A stretch of 64,000 nucleotides of DNA. Origin: Acanthacorydalis orientalis. Its lineage: Eukaryota; Arthropoda; Insecta; Megaloptera; Corydalidae. Positions 23,560 through 36,438 of the stretch are shown piece by piece. The notes beneath the pieces are model-generated. The model had not been told where the DNA came from, made no database searches, and saw nothing but the letters and a program-made list of their open reading frames with translations. Every line of letters begins with the position of its first letter. The first letter of the stretch is position 1. The DNA is taken from the NCBI GenBank assembly GCA_034766995.1, contig CM068313.1, forward strand, positions 11,463,012-11,527,011. The letters are read 5' to 3'. The position numbers and the translations under genes are program-made.

Positions 23560-23860
23560 CTCATCCTAAAAACTACAAAAGTTCAATAAAAGAATAAAAT
23601 AATTAATTATTGATCATTTTTGATTGTTGCTTATGTGCATTTCGATAGCCATGTCATCTTTCTCAGAGCACTAAAGTATAGAAAAATCAGTCAACTGTAT
23701 CAAAAATTAGATTTTTCTCAACTAATGCTCTGAGAATAATAATATCGTCATTAAAATACCTATAAAAGACAATTAATAGAATTAATAATTAATTATTGAA
23801 TACCTTTGATACAAAAATATGTTCGTAGTTTCTAGGCAAGTGAACAATTAAGTTGTAGAA
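23560..23860. repeat. Foldback repeat F, complete palindromic copy
   Basis: The left half (aattattgatcatttttgat, gtgcatttcgatagccatgt, tctcagagcactaaagta) is followed by an inverted right half (aatgctctgagaataataat, atcgtcattaaaatacctat, aattaataattaattattga). The symmetry centre is near 23710. Confidence 0.75.
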
Positions 23861-24214
23861 GTAATTTCCACAATTTTATAAATTATTATTACTGGAAAAT
23901 ATTTAAAACATTTATCTCTATTTATATAATTTTTCTATTATATTTTTTCTCTCTTTCTCGCTCTCTCATACGCTCTTATTCTTGAGATATACATATTTTT
24001 ATATAAATATAATCATCTTTTTTACACTCATATATCTCTACATTTTTTCATATATAAAAATATGTATTAATTAAATTTTTGAATTAATATAGTAACAAAA
24101 TTGTGTAATTAGAACTGAATATAGGTTTTCTGACGCTTGTTTCAATTCAATACACTTTATCCTACCGATGGTGACTCTAATTCAGTTTTATTGTAATTTT
24201 TTTTTGTTTGACTA

Positions 24215-24283
24215 GAAAAGGTTTCTGGGATGAAAAAAGAATTCATTTGTGAAAGTGAATTTAGCCAATGTCAGAATTGTAAT
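24215..24283. repeat. Foldback repeat F right terminus
   Basis: Only the end is left: attcatttgtgaaagtgaat, then ttagccaatgtcagaattgt. Confidence 0.5.
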
Positions 24284-24341
24284 ATGATAAATGTATTCTA
24301 TTAAAATATACTCCTTCTTACTCATATGTTCATGCACTTAC

Positions 24342-25064
24342 CAAACTATTAAGGAATGCAATATCATCCAACAGAGTTTGTTGTTCAGCAAGAGTTAAAG
24401 GTTTAACTGATTTCGTTGCAGAATTTCCTGAAACTAAATTAAGCGACGGAGGCTTTGTTTGTTTAGGCAAATTTGTACTTGACGCTAATGTTGAAGATCT
24501 AGTAACCACAGCAGGTTCTAAAGTCGTACTCAATCTTTCAGTAACTCTCTGTGTGGTTGTCGACGACCCTTGCGAATCTCCCGGTGAATTAATCTTAACA
24601 TTCGGTATACTCGAAGATATCGGTTCACGTGTTGTATAATGAACAGTGGTTGATGAAGCAATTGGTGTCGTGACCGGACCTCTCGTTGTAGATCTTTGTG
24701 TTACTTGGCGCACCGTTGACGGTTCTTCAATCTTTGTAGGAATGTGATGCGTTGTTGTAATATGTTTTTCGGTCGTAGGTTTGTGCGTTGTACTGATTTT
24801 TCTTGTCGTAGTTGTATGTTGAGTTGTAGTCGTTGTAGGCACGGTTGTAATTCTCTGTGTGGTGGTTGTAGTAGTTGTAGGCGGGGTAGTTAATTTTTTC
24901 GTCGTCGTGGTTAATTTTTCAGTTGTAGTTGTGGATAAAGTCGTTGAAGGGTATGCTTCGAAAGTACTTAACGAAATAGGTTCGTGTGTAGATGAAACAT
25001 AACCTAATGTTGATCTCTGGACGACTTGAGGTGTCGTTGATTGCCTCTCGATGATATTCAAATC
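24342..25064 (-). CDS. Mucin-like gene exon E8, Thr-rich mucin block
   Basis: A 241-codon exon lies between acceptor AAATTTTTTTAG and the consensus donor TTG|GTAAGT. It starts DLNIIERQSTTPQVVQRS. Roughly residues 40-115 are an almost pure Thr-rich mucin block with TTTT runs broken by Lys, His and Arg. Residues 115-215 are Ser/Thr-rich with repeated STT and TRGPV-like pieces. The last 19 residues (LTLAEQQTLLDDIAFLNSL) form a predicted amphipathic helix that resembles the helix-like motifs of E10 and E11. Phase 0 at both ends. Confidence 0.82.
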
Positions 25065-25174
25065 CTAAAAAAATTTCTAATTAGTTTTGATTATTATTAC
25101 AAAAAATGCATGGGATGCATACGACATGTAAATGTTATGAGTTTTCAGTCTTTTAGTATTTTTATTACATCAAC

Positions 25175-25180
<6 letters not shown>

Positions 25181-25221
<41 letters not shown>
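25181..25221. repeat. (TA)n microsatellite
   Basis: TA tract in the E7-E8 intron. Confidence 0.95.
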
Positions 25222-25225
<4 letters not shown>

Positions 25226-25991
25226 GTAAACATACAGAAAATATATTTATAATTCGTTAAAGTTTGTAAAACCAGTTAATATATTTACAACCAATTTGTA
25301 AACGATTTTAGTATTGATTACTTTTTTAGAGTAATTGTAATATTAAAAAAATATACAGCCTTCCCATTGAATTTAAAAGATATAGACCAACTTTAAAATC
25401 TAATTTAAGAAAGAATATACGAAAGATTGAAAAATAATACAGAATTATGGTAAAAAAATTGTGAAAATGTGTCAAAACGTTATGTTTCTGTATTATATAT
25501 AAAAAATCTTAATTAGAATGAATTTTTTAAAGTTTACAAGTAATAAAATGATTTTATTAAGGACGATTAATTCACTTTTACCTCATTGTATGAAAAAATA
25601 AAATTACTAGTTTTGAACTTGATTTTCTAAAAAAATGTTTGTTTTAAATCTGACAGTCATTGTTTGTTAAAAAATATCACTAAATGTAACACAATTTACT
25701 GATTTTTTTACATAGAATTAGTTTTTAGAATACATTAGTCAAACAGAACAGAATAAAAAATTATAAACTGTACAAATAATTTACAATTAGTGAGAGGCAG
25801 AGTGTGCAAAGCGTTCAGAACCAATCAAATAAAAATTCGGTATAATCTTATTTAATTTGGCACAGTTTCATACAAACTCGATGGTACGTACGTACACGAC
25901 GAACATTGAACGATCAGTAATGAATTGTCGAAAGATGACTACTGATTTGAATGAATGGAACATGCGCCAAGTAAAAAAAGATTGATTTTAC

Positions 25992-26156
25992 CGCAATTAC
26001 TTTAAAAACTGTTCCCGGCGATGCGTAAACTTGCGACGCTGGTATCGGCGTCGGGCTTGAACCCTGTATAGACGACACTGGTTTCCAACGTATGACAGGG
26101 ACTTTTTCGGCCGGTACATCCAGTGGTACATACCCATTTGACTTGTCAGTACGCAC
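25992..26156 (-). CDS. Mucin-like gene exon E7, Pro-rich
   Basis: A 55-codon exon lies between acceptor GACTAACCAG and donor GCG|GTAAAA. It starts VRTDKSNGYVPLDVPAEK, continues VPVIRWKPVSSIQGSS and ends ASPGTVFKVIA. It is less repetitive than its neighbours, with Trp and Tyr present. Phase 0 on both sides. The open frame continuing below 25992 becomes AT-rich and hydrophobic and is taken as intron. Confidence 0.75.
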
Positions 26157-26230
26157 CTGGTTAGTCTAACAACATCCCTAGTTACAAATGGATGGAACGT
26201 GATCGTTTAGAAATAGGCTGGAATACTCAC

Positions 26231-26479
26231 CAAAGGATCCACATCCAGCGTTAAGAACTTCGGTATTGCGCTCGTCGTACTTCCACTGATTATATTGGTG
26301 AATTCTTTGACGGTCCTGGGGCCTAATATTTCGGTCAACGTCGACAGTTTCGGTTCAACGACCGTCGTCGTCGTCGTTTTCGGCGCTTTCGTCGTCGTCA
26401 GACTTAAAATATGTGTGCTTTTCTGCGCACCCGATGCCGTTGTTATCGATTCACTACTGATTAGGTCTTTATGAGCGAC
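26231..26479 (-). CDS. Mucin-like gene exon E6
   Basis: An 83-codon exon lies between acceptor TTTAATTTACAG and donor TTG|GTGAGT. It starts VAHKDLISSESITTASG, contains a short Thr run (KTTTTTVVEPK) and then a less repetitive segment (LSTLTEILGPRTVKEF, SGSTTSAIPKFLTLDVDPL). It contains no ATG. Codons are GC-rich (many ACG, TCG, GTC) compared with the intron DNA around it. Phase 0 on both sides. The following intron is only 74 bp. Confidence 0.78.
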
Positions 26480-26887
26480 CTGTAAATTAAACTCGATTAA
26501 TCATACCATTCCTTAAAACGTGAATTGTTGGTCACCCATTTCATATACATGCTGCTTGCAGTGTTATGTAAAAAAAAAACTTATTAAGTTTTTTTTCCTC
26601 ATGGCGATATTTAAGATGTTATTTATTAGTATTAGATTGAAAGAAAAAAGAAAGACTTTTGAAAGATGTTTCTCGGATTCCTTAAATTATTTTTCTTTTC
26701 AAATTATCATCAGTGTTAAAAATATATTTTCTTAGTTTGACACTAACGAGTAAATGAAAATGTTATTTTAAGATTGATATTGATTGAGAATTAGTTACAT
26801 GCCATGTATTTTAATAAACGAGGATGGCTGCACAAGGAACTTTCCAGCATGCTACAGACTTTACACATGCACGCATGCATATCGAAG

Positions 26888-26890
<3 letters not shown>

Positions 26891-26930
<40 letters not shown>

Positions 26931-26940
26931 TCATGTATAT
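26891..26940. repeat. (TA)n microsatellite
   Basis: TA tract with a short CA end. Further short TA tracts are at 27410-27434 and 27621-27649, all in the E5-E6 intron. Confidence 0.9.
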
Positions 26941-27403
26941 GTATAAATATTTAAAATTATGTATTAATAATGAAATCACCTACAAACAGATAATTCATTT
27001 TTAAGAATATTTCCATGATAAAATACTGCTTCTAGTTCTTTACATAATTTAGATAACTTTACGAATATAATGATTTATAAAAAGTTAATAATGTAAAATA
27101 AATAGACATGTATTTTTGAAATAATTTATCTTTTCCAATTGTCCGTCTAGTTTAAAATACTCATCGAACGACACTTTTGATTGGAAATATATTTTTTTGA
27201 ATTTTTCTTTCAATGTATATAAATTCCTTAGATAGTTTTACTTAAACATGTATTATGAATTTCAAAATATTTGGAAATTTCTTATTAGCAATAAGGTTTC
27301 CTCTGTTTTCATTCTAAAAATGAAATCATTTTCTGTTAAATTTATTTTCGTTTCTATGTTGGTGTTGTATCGATTGATCTATTTCTTTCTATTTTTCTTT
27401 GTC

Positions 27404-27435
<32 letters not shown>

Positions 27436-27754
27436 AATTGTCAAAAAGTCTATTATCTAAACATTTTTAAAAATTGAATCTGGTTTTACAAATTTTGTCT
27501 GACTTATTTTATAAAATGAAACAAAAATCAATAATAATTGATATCATTGTTTCACTAAAACCAGTTAAGCTAGATTCAACTTAAAGCAATCTAGAATAAC
27601 TGATTTTTGAATCATTCTGTATATATATGTATATATATATATATATATAAGGATCTTCATTTTTTATAATTCACTGCTCGGTATCTTTCAAAATTTTCTA
27701 ATTAGAACACACATTTATTTCTCTATTTCATAAAATTTTAATAAACTTTCTCAA

Positions 27755-27935
27755 CACAATTCAGTTCTAGTATGGTGGCTGCATTCACTTTCATAAATGA
27801 ATTATTTTCATATCGAAACTACAAAAACTATTTACGATTAAAAATGTTCAATAAATCACTTTTATATTTTGATTAGCGGTATTTTGATGGCGGTTTATTA
27901 TCTTTAGAGTGTTAAGATACAGCAATATTCAGTTT
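27755..27935. repeat. Foldback repeat F, left half with terminus
   Basis: The terminus aattcagttctagtatggtg and ttcactttcataaatgaatt leads to gattaaaaatgttcaataaa, ttttgatggcggtttattat and the centre tagagtgttaagatacag. Confidence 0.62.
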
Positions 27936-28954
27936 TAAGATTAATCTGCGGTTTAAGATACAAAAATGTGAAAATAAAGTGGAAGCTAATTATCGAGAAC
28001 AGGGGCATTCTTTTCAAACTGTGTATTCTTCTTAAAATATATTCAATTTCTATTTGTTTCCGAAATCACTCATTTCTTGTTTTTCTATCACTTTATTGAT
28101 TTTAAAATTTATCTCTTATCACATATTGATTTAAAACTGTAACTAATTTTTCACAAATGAATCGTTCGTTATGCACGACGAAAAAAATTGTATTTTTTCA
28201 ATATTCTCAGCAAACATTTTTTGTTGATTTGATCACTTAGTGACGTCTGGAGTGTTTCTCGTATTTCCTTCTATTTCTCTCAAAATTATATTACTGTTCC
28301 ATCTCTTCTAATTTCTTTTCCATTTTTATATTCTTCAAGTTCTAATATCATTTTCCATATTCTTCATTTCATAATAACGGCTTTCTAAGTAAAAGTTAGT
28401 ATATACTATATAATAAAATATTATATAATTAATTATATTTTTCAGTTGATTTATAGTCATATAAGAATATATTTCATTGTTATAAAAGTTAATATTTATT
28501 TAAGATTTTCAATATTATCATTCAATTTAATTTATGAACATGCATAAATTGTGTAGTCATTTATAGGTAGATTTTTTATAATTAAATTAAAACCGAAAGA
28601 GGATTTTAAATAAGTATTAATGTACAAGATTAATATCCCATTAAATCTCCTTTGAAGTGAATTATATTCAATAAAAGTGAATGTGTTCGTAAGTGATTGC
28701 CTCCTTTATCCATTTAATAGTCACTGTAGTGTATGATTTATAAAAAGAGTTTAATTATTGAATAATTACGCTTCTTTACAGAGCCGATTGATACATTACA
28801 TAAGAGATTTTTTTATTTTTCATTTTTTTATATTTATTTTACCAATTATCATCTTGTCGAAGATTTATAAAGAGATAAATATTTTTAGAGAAGAGATTTG
28901 TTGTTATATAATGTGTCAATTTTAAAAATGTACAATTGAGAGAGTACTTTTGAA

Positions 28955-29050
28955 ATTGGTTAAATTCACTTTCACAAATTAATCATTCCCTGCACATCAT
29001 GAAGTTTTTTTTTTTGAACAGAATGTTCAACAATTGTTTATTGGTTGATT
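28955..29050. repeat. Foldback repeat F terminus
   Basis: It contains taaattcactttcacaaatt, ccctgcacatcatgaag and gaatgttcaacaattgttta. The core is not recognisable. Confidence 0.42.
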
Positions 29051-29744
29051 GAGATTTGTCTGTGACTGTAAATTATATTTTCATTGAAATACATACAAAC
29101 GAAATTGAAATAAACGATTGGTAATTGTCGAAAATTGTTTTAGTGCTCTTAATTACTGTGAATCATTCGAGTATTTATCTTCAGTAAATAATTTCGGTTC
29201 TTAAGACATCTTCAAGTAGTTTGTTGATAAACCCTTATCGATACAGTACTTGAGGATGATTCAAGAGTGGAAACTTGTCGTGATAGATAATTTTATTATT
29301 AATATTTATATCTCTAGTTTCATTTATCCTGGTGATTTACTTCCTTTCATATCAGCTAAGAGTATATTCTTCAGTGCTAGTCCTAGACGCGTGACCATCT
29401 TTAGATAGATTTTGAAGACTCTGAGTTTGAATTTGAGAATGGTACGCGGACCAAAACTATTAATAGAGTGAGACAAACAACTGATCCTAAAGAATGAAGA
29501 GCACCAGAAAAAAATTAGCAATTGGTTCACCAAAACACTAAACCGATTAGAGATTTAAAAAGAGATAATTTTAATTTGAATTGTTGAAACTTTTAACACG
29601 AATAATTTATGTGGTGTATAGGGAGTTGTCTATTTATAAAAAAATAGAAGATTAATTGAACAAATGAAAAATGAAATTTTAAAATAAATCCGTCTAAAAA
29701 AATAAGAATTCTGTTTATGGAGTGAATATATTAATAATGAAACA

Positions 29745-29945
29745 ATGAGTTCATTTTCACAAATGGATTCTTTTTTCACCTTATAAATTTTCAAAAATGT
29801 TTTTACTAAAAATGTTCAGGTGGTCATTATTCATCAATGATGACATATTGAATATTCTTGGATCAAAAAAAACTTGTTTATTTGTTAGACGAGAACAGAA
29901 TACATTTATGAAAGTAAATTTAGCCATTGTCAGTGCTGTTTTGTG
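29745..29945. repeat. Foldback repeat F, compact copy
   Basis: Both termini are visible: ttcattttcacaaatggatt at the left and gaaagtaaatttagccattg at the right, with ctaaaaatgttcaggtggtc between them. Confidence 0.55.
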
Positions 29946-30356
29946 ATTTCGAAGATGAGATCCGAAAGAAATTTAGACTGGAAGAAATCGAAATGGTTGT
30001 AAATGAGTGATCATGTGTCGATTGTTATATTATTTTTTCATACGTTGAAATCATATTTCTGATATTGAGTTAAAAAGAAACAAGTGTTTATGAAATAAGT
30101 ATTTAGTATAGAAACATCTTTCAGGAAATTGTTAACCAGAAACCGTGACATTTTAGTAGCCAAACCGTTGCGACGAACTTAACACTACAACTTCCATTGT
30201 TTGTATGATATCTATTGAAGCGCAGCGTAATTCAAGGATACTGTTTGACCAAGGCAAAAAATCATTCCCTTCCATCGGCCATTCACGTTTCGCACACCAA
30301 AAAAAATATATTAAAAAAAACAAACGCAAACCGTCCAGAAAAATGTGAAAAAGTAC

Positions 30357-32441
30357 CGTTTTAATATTGTTATCCAGAGCGTTGTTATCATTGACAGTCT
30401 GCAAATTATCAGCTTTAGTTATTTCATTACTCGATGATATTTTAGCGATGCTGTTATCAAACGACGTCAATAAATTATGTTTCAATGCAAATGGAGACAA
30501 GTCCGTGACTTCCACTTTGGAACTATCGTCTGGGACGACTGTTCCGTTCGGGTATCGTTTGACAATTGTGTTATTTGGGTAGATACCGTAAACAATAAAT
30601 GAACTTTCGGACGGGGAAGTGAACAATGTAGGTCTTTTACGTACCACGGTGTTGTTCGGTAGGATTCCGAACACGACATAGTCGCTTTTCGGGTTATTCG
30701 AAGCGGTCGTCGTGCTGATTGTACCTGGAAGGGCGATAGACGGACGGGAGGCGAAACGGGGAACGTACGAAGGAGGAGCCCATGCGGTCGGGAATGGCGT
30801 TTTGACGGAATAGTTGGGACTTGTAGGGTCTCTTGTAGGTAATACCGTATTGTATTCTTGAGAGATCGAAGCGAGTGTTGTCGAAGAAGAAGAGATTGGT
30901 GTTTCACTTGTTGTAGAAGATGTAGTTGTTGTTGTAGAAACAGGTGTTGACGAGCTTGGAGGTGGTGGTGGTGTAGAGACAGTATCCTTTACCAAATGTT
31001 CTGAATTAGTTGTGTATGAAATTGAACGCGGTGCGAATGGTTGCGGCGTGGAAAGCATGTTTTCATGAAATGTCGAAGATTCGGTTGCGTAAGGCGTGAT
31101 AGTCGAAGCGGATACTGAGTTCTGAGAGACTGTGTGTGGCGAATGATCCTGAATATTACCAGCGATGAAATTTGTGAGTGTGCTCGAAATGCTTCGTGGC
31201 GATAATGTGAAAGAGATTGTATTAAGCTCAGGAGAAATTGTCGAAAACTCTTGTGACGAGAATGTTGGAAGATTAGAAACAGGAGATGAAGTCGATGTTG
31301 AAATAAAGACCGGAGATGAAGTCGATGTTGAAATAAAGACTGGAGATGTGAACAGCTTCCCAGTAGAAGTAGACGTGTAGTCTGTAGTTGTTGTTTTTGT
31401 AAAAGTCTCGTCTGGAATGGTCGAAGATGTTTGTGGCGGTGTTGTAGAAGGTTCGGAAGTGAATGGTTTCGGTGTAGTTGTGGATATAAATATCGGTGTT
31501 GTGGATGGATTCATTGTTGTTGTTGGATTCATTGTTGTTGTTGTGATCGATTGATCAGTCGTCGGAGTTATCGTCGATGGATGTGATGTTGAAACTTCCG
31601 TCGTCGATGTAAATATCGGTAAGATTGTAGTAGTCGGATTGTTTAGAATGCTTGTAAGAAATTTTGAAATAAATGATTGTCGCGGTGTTGTAGTATGTAC
31701 GGATTTGTGGTTGGAAATTATTTTTGCTGTTGTTTTCGGTAATTTCGTCGTCGTGGCTTGGTCAGTTGTTGACTTCACACTGATTTCAGTGGAAATACTG
31801 TTAGCAGTAGTAGAGTCAGTGGTAGTAGAGAAAAGTAGATTTGTTAATTCGTTATTGGCGATTACCTCAGCAAAGTTCGAGAAACTGAAAGTGTTACGTG
31901 CAGCAATAAGATCCGGTACAGTAGTGACGTGTTCAATTGTGTTCGAAAGTGTACTGGTAGTAATAGGATCCAGCGTGGAAGACATAAAGCTGTGCATAGT
32001 CGTTGTTGATGGTAACAACGTGGATGTTTGTGATCGATGGGAAGTGGGATAGGTTGTCGACAATGTCGGTGCTGTTGACGAATCGGAAGGTGAATGCGTT
32101 GACGTAGGATCTGTAGTCGATACGTCATTGTAAGGATTGTGAACAGTGGTGCTCGGAAAGCTTGACGAAGTCTGTTCAGTACTAGTTAAGTCTGTGGAAG
32201 CAGTTGGTGACATATTTGTTGTTGAAGGTGCGTTTGAAGACGAATGAGTGCTTGTAGCAAGTTTTTCAGTCGTTACCATTGTAGAGATCATTGTCGTGGT
32301 TTCAGTGGTCGTCTTTGTATCAGACAGTGGCGGACTTTCTGTGATCAGACTGTCTGAATATATCATTGTTGATATATCTGGGATTACGGTCAATATTTCA
32401 TTTTCGCTGATGTCGTTATCGATCTCATTGTTGTCAGTCAC
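30357..32441 (-). CDS. Mucin-like gene exon E5, Thr/Ser-rich mucin block
   Basis: A 695-codon exon lies between acceptor TTATTTTTAG and donor ACG|GTACTT. The donor is weak, but it gives the right phase and composition stops abruptly there. Residues 1-570 of the exon are a Thr/Ser/Pro-rich array typical of heavily O-glycosylated mucin regions. It includes a perfect 10-residue tandem repeat (VFISTSTSSP, DNA near 31290-31350) and MNPTTTMNPSTT runs. Residues 587-636 are different: a motif read as VVFGILPNNTVVRKRP is followed by a second version, IVYGIYPNNTIVKRYPNG, with N-glycosylation sequons (NNT, NGT). This looks like a small structured duplicated module. It ends with an Asn/Asp/Ser-rich linker. 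An open extension beyond the donor (hydrophobic FLIYFFW) is read as intron. Confidence 0.82.
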
Positions 32442-33102
32442 CTAAAAATAATTTGTCAGTTTTTAATTCTATGTCGTATTAAAATAAAAAAAATCAAAAA
32501 AAAGGATCATGAAAATGGATGAAATAAAAAAGCCAAAATTATTTCCATTAATACAATTTATTGACATTAAAATATTGTTTTTTTTTCTTAAAAAAATATA
32601 TATATATTTATTTTTTATGATTTGATATACTTGAAAAACTTTCACCTATTTCTAAAAAAAGAGAATAAATACGTACACACTACTGTTTCTGTATCATACA
32701 CCAATAAAAACGAATACAAATCAAGTAAGAAAACTAAAATAAAGTACTAGAATAATATACGATAAGTTATTAAACTGAAATAAAATTGTTAATATAAAAC
32801 GACTTAAATAGATTCGAAATGTTAATTCATAAAATATAAAAATATATAAATATGTATTGTATAGTATAAACAATTACTTGTTATGTCAGTTAAAGTGAAA
32901 TGAATCAAATTAACTTTCGCTTACTTATATTTCTCATACAAATTTTTTAACGATTCACTGCCAAAAGCCATACTCCACTTATAAAATAATTTAGCGCGTT
33001 AATTTTAATAAAAAGCATTCGTTTCGAAATTCTTCATCTTTGGTATTGAATTTTTGTTTAATTTCTAATACTGATTGTTTTTCTTGGCAGCATATCGAAA
33101 TG

Positions 33103-33133
<31 letters not shown>

Positions 33134-33134
33134 A
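33103..33134. repeat. Imperfect (TA)n microsatellite
   Basis: TA tract with one ttta interruption in the E4-E5 intron. Confidence 0.9.
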
Positions 33135-33689
33135 CATAAGTAAACATCAGTGAAATTAAAGTGAGCTTGACATATAAAATTTAAAAAGAAAATCTTTCTA
33201 GAGAGTGTAAGTGGTTAGAAATTAAATATCAATCTTTTTTCAAGAAGATATAAAGGAACTCTGTTTACTGATAATTTATAAAATATTGTAAATATTAATT
33301 TATCACATACAAATAAATTAAGTAGTCATTAAGTAAAAAAATTGAAAAATTGTTAGTTCCATATTAAATCGTGTACATATCATTTAAATTTCATGAAAAT
33401 GTATGTAATTTTATCAGATTTTACGATTATATGGACGGATTTTGTGTGTGTTGTCAATACAAACGCACTGATTTTCATTAAATACAATACACAAATTAAA
33501 AAATTATTAATTTGGAACAGGGCTTGTATACCACATTTATTTTGAAAATATTATGATTCTGTAAACAAGGACGAACTTTTCTTAGAATCAAATCTAAAAT
33601 TTCTCATAATTGAATTAACTAAAACTTGTATCGTTTCATTTAACAAACTATGTATATAAAATTTTATTTGAAGATTTCAAATCCCGCGC

Positions 33690-34060
33690 TACTATTCATC
33701 TGAAAAACGAGTGACCTATGATTATAAATTCCTAAACAAATTTCGAACAAACCGGTTTCTGTCTGTCGACTTCTTTTATCTAAAGCTCACATCAATTTCG
33801 ACCGATCGCACGTTCACGGATTCGTCAGAGAAATATAAATAAATTGTATGCAGAGTTAGTATAAATAAAAAAAAATCAACTAAAAAAAATTCCAATTAGT
33901 GATCGATGTTCTACTTAGTTCTTATGACGATCAATAGATGGTGCTAATGCGGTATGTATGACGTCACAAATGATTAAACGACCAATAGGCGTCCGTTACT
34001 GTTAATGCAGGGTCGACCTTCACAAAAACAAAGACATATACGTTCATTGAATTTGTTGGA
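33690..34060. promoter_or_regulatory. GC-richer intronic island with CRE and CCAAT motifs
   Basis: It lies inside the E4-E5 intron. It contains a perfect TGACGTCA at 33959-33966, ccaatagg near 33991 and several CpG clusters (cgaccgatcgcacgttcacg). No exon-like frame with splice sites was found, so an enhancer or internal promoter is possible. Confidence 0.25.
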
Positions 34061-34609
34061 CATAGTTATTGGTAAAAGTGATTGTTTATGTAATTAATAC
34101 ATGGTATGACCACAAAAGAACGTTGTGTATTAACGTACACGGCGATTAATCAGATCATAAATTTCTACGGCCACGGTTTCGATTCGTATTGTAATTAATA
34201 GTTTGTTTTATATTCTGTAATCCATGTTTCCGTCTTTCATCGATGCGCATTTCTCAAGTAGTGAAATTTCGATGAGAGGAATAAATGTATTTTTTGTTTA
34301 ATTGGTCGAAATATTCAAGAAGTTTTATTGTCGATTAATAGAATAATACATAAATATATTTCAAGTAAAGTATTTCAGTGATCATGCCAAGATTTGAAGA
34401 CAAAGATTGTAATAAAAGATACTCTGAATTGTTTCAAAAGAAGTTTAGAAATTCATGAAATTTTATTTTTAAATATTCGTCGATACCAGTAACGCTTCAA
34501 TTTATTAAGAAATAAATTTCAACTGAGTGTAAATGTAACATTTTTCTTTTGAGCAATTTTTAATAAAATGAATGTTAATTAATGTATGAATGAATATTCC
34601 AAATATCTC

Positions 34610-34725
34610 GGTATGTATATTAACTATGTCTACATTCCGATGATAATACCGTCGAAATGTGCAATAGAATATCAAATCAATTATTGAACTCTTTGGTCAA
34701 TAAACATTTCGGTTTTTAACACATT
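34610..34725. repeat. Foldback repeat F, partial right half
   Basis: It contains ccgatgataataccgtcgaa, atgtgcaatagaatatcaaa, caattattgaactctttgg and aacatttcgg in right-half order. Confidence 0.45.
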
Positions 34726-35419
34726 AATAAATTTTTTTAAGATAAATTTAACTGTATTATCAAATCATATTTAAAAAATCTAGCCCATAATATCCTTTAG
34801 AATTTTTTTTTCGTCTTGAAACTAAGTTCTATGAAGGTGTTTTCAAATATACAGGAAAAAAATCATTTGAATTAATTTAAAATGAAATGGAAAGGAGATT
34901 TTTAGAATAATGAATTTTTAGATTGTTGATTTATCTGATTAAAAAAATATAATCTTCTTTCATAAATGATATTTGGTTATTTAACAATTAAAAAATATAT
35001 TAATATTTAAGGAGATTTTATGGAAAAATTTAACTATTAAACTCATTTTGAGTTGTTTCTTTCATATAGATTATTGTAATTTTTTATCACTTGCATGCGA
35101 GGGTGATTTAAAAAGTTCGCGACCTGACATATAACTTCCATGAATTTCAATTATATTTCTCTCGAAACAAATTCCTACGAAATCATTTTTATTACTTATT
35201 AAACATCTTGCATGCAGAATACATTTGAAGAATATAAAAGACTAGATAAAAGTAATTCGATAGAAAAGAATAGTAGAAATTTAGAAAAAAATAGGTTCTA
35301 GCATTGTAATAATCAAAACAAAAAAAAATACACAGAAATAATACAAAATTATAATATAATTTTGGCTTAATATCAACATCCAATCAAAAATAAAAACAAT
35401 AAAAATATCAATCACTTAC

Positions 35420-35578
35420 GTCATTGTTCAACGATGCTGGTTGTGTAGAACTGCTTATTAATGGTATTGTTGGCAAATAAGCCGGCGTGCTCGTTTTGAA
35501 ACTATTCGATTTCAGTAAATCGTTGCGGAAACGAGCACTGAATTTATGTGGTGTCGGTTGGGCAGCCACGGGTGGGAC
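35420..35578 (-). CDS. Mucin-like gene exon E4
   Basis: A 53-codon exon lies between acceptor TTCAAAACAG and the consensus donor GAC|GTAAGT. It starts VPPVAAQPTPHKFSARF and ends SSSTQPASLNND. It contains no ATG, so simple start-to-stop ORF detection would miss it. It is supported by consensus splice sites on both sides, the 93-bp spacing from E3, the elevated GC content and the in-frame join to E3 and E5. Confidence 0.78.
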
Positions 35579-35671
35579 CTGTTTTGAAAAATTATATAAA
35601 CATCAAAATAAAAATGGAGATATACATTTAAAAAAAAATATATTTTTTTTTATGATCAAATAAAAACATAC

Positions 35672-36310
35672 CCTTGTTGTTGAAATCAATCTTTCTGATA
35701 ACCTATTATTCAACTGCTTTCTTCTATATCCGTTCGCTGAACTCGACACAACGTCAACGTTTGGTTCAACTGTTGGACCAGACTTCCTACTTGTATAAAT
35801 CCCCCTCGGTGGTTTCGGCGAGAACGATCGTATTTTTGGCGAAAAGCTTCTCAGAGTCGTCGTAACGCCAATATGTCTCTCTACATCGATAAAAGGCCTA
35901 GCAGTACTGGCGATTTCTTCGACGGGTTCTTTCAAAGATCCTTCTTTCGGAGAAGCCGTCGTACGGAATCTAGCATGGTATCTGTTATACGGTGCAGGCG
36001 TGGATGAAACAACGACATTACTTTCGATTTCGTCTGTCTTTTTAGAATCGTCATCGTTTGTCGATGATCTACTATACGACGACGGTCTTCTTGAATATGT
36101 GGATTTTCTTGATGAGTTATTGGTTGGCGATTTCGAACGGGTCGACGGTCTGTTTGTAGGTTGTTTTTTGGCCGATTGTGCTCTTGTTGACGGTAACGAT
36201 CGATGATTGTCAGTACTTTTATCGGATTTAATAGAATTATCGATTTCGTTTACGGTTTCTTCGCTTATCTGTGATTCTTGAGATAACAGGGGTTTGAATG
36301 TTCCACGAGG
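35672..36310 (-). CDS. Mucin-like gene exon E3, Ser/Arg/Pro-rich
   Basis: A 213-codon exon lies between acceptor CAATTTTACAG and donor AGG|GTATGT. It opens with PRGTFKPLLSQESQISEE and continues into an Arg/Ser/Pro-rich middle (RPSTRSKSPTNNSSRKS, SRRPSSYSRSS). A DDDSKKTDEIESN acidic patch follows, then a section with Tyr and Arg (PAPYNRYHARFRTTA). It ends with NNRLSERLISTTR. Phase 0 at both ends. The style continues that of E1, which supports their belonging to one protein. The intron that follows is only 93 bp. Confidence 0.8.
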
Positions 36311-36438
36311 CTGTAAAATTGAAAATATTTGATTACAAAATCTGTTATAAATATTTTGTAACACTTATACACAAATTTATATTGATAGATTGCTTTCAGG
36401 GACATTTTCGAAAAGTCTTTCAGAATGTTCTTATCTAT

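Noticed and set aside
31639..32052. Plus-strand frame rich in Val over E5, and the minus frames at 30482-30907 and 31862-32128
   Set aside because: Other-frame readings of the Thr/Ser repeat exon; no splice or composition support.
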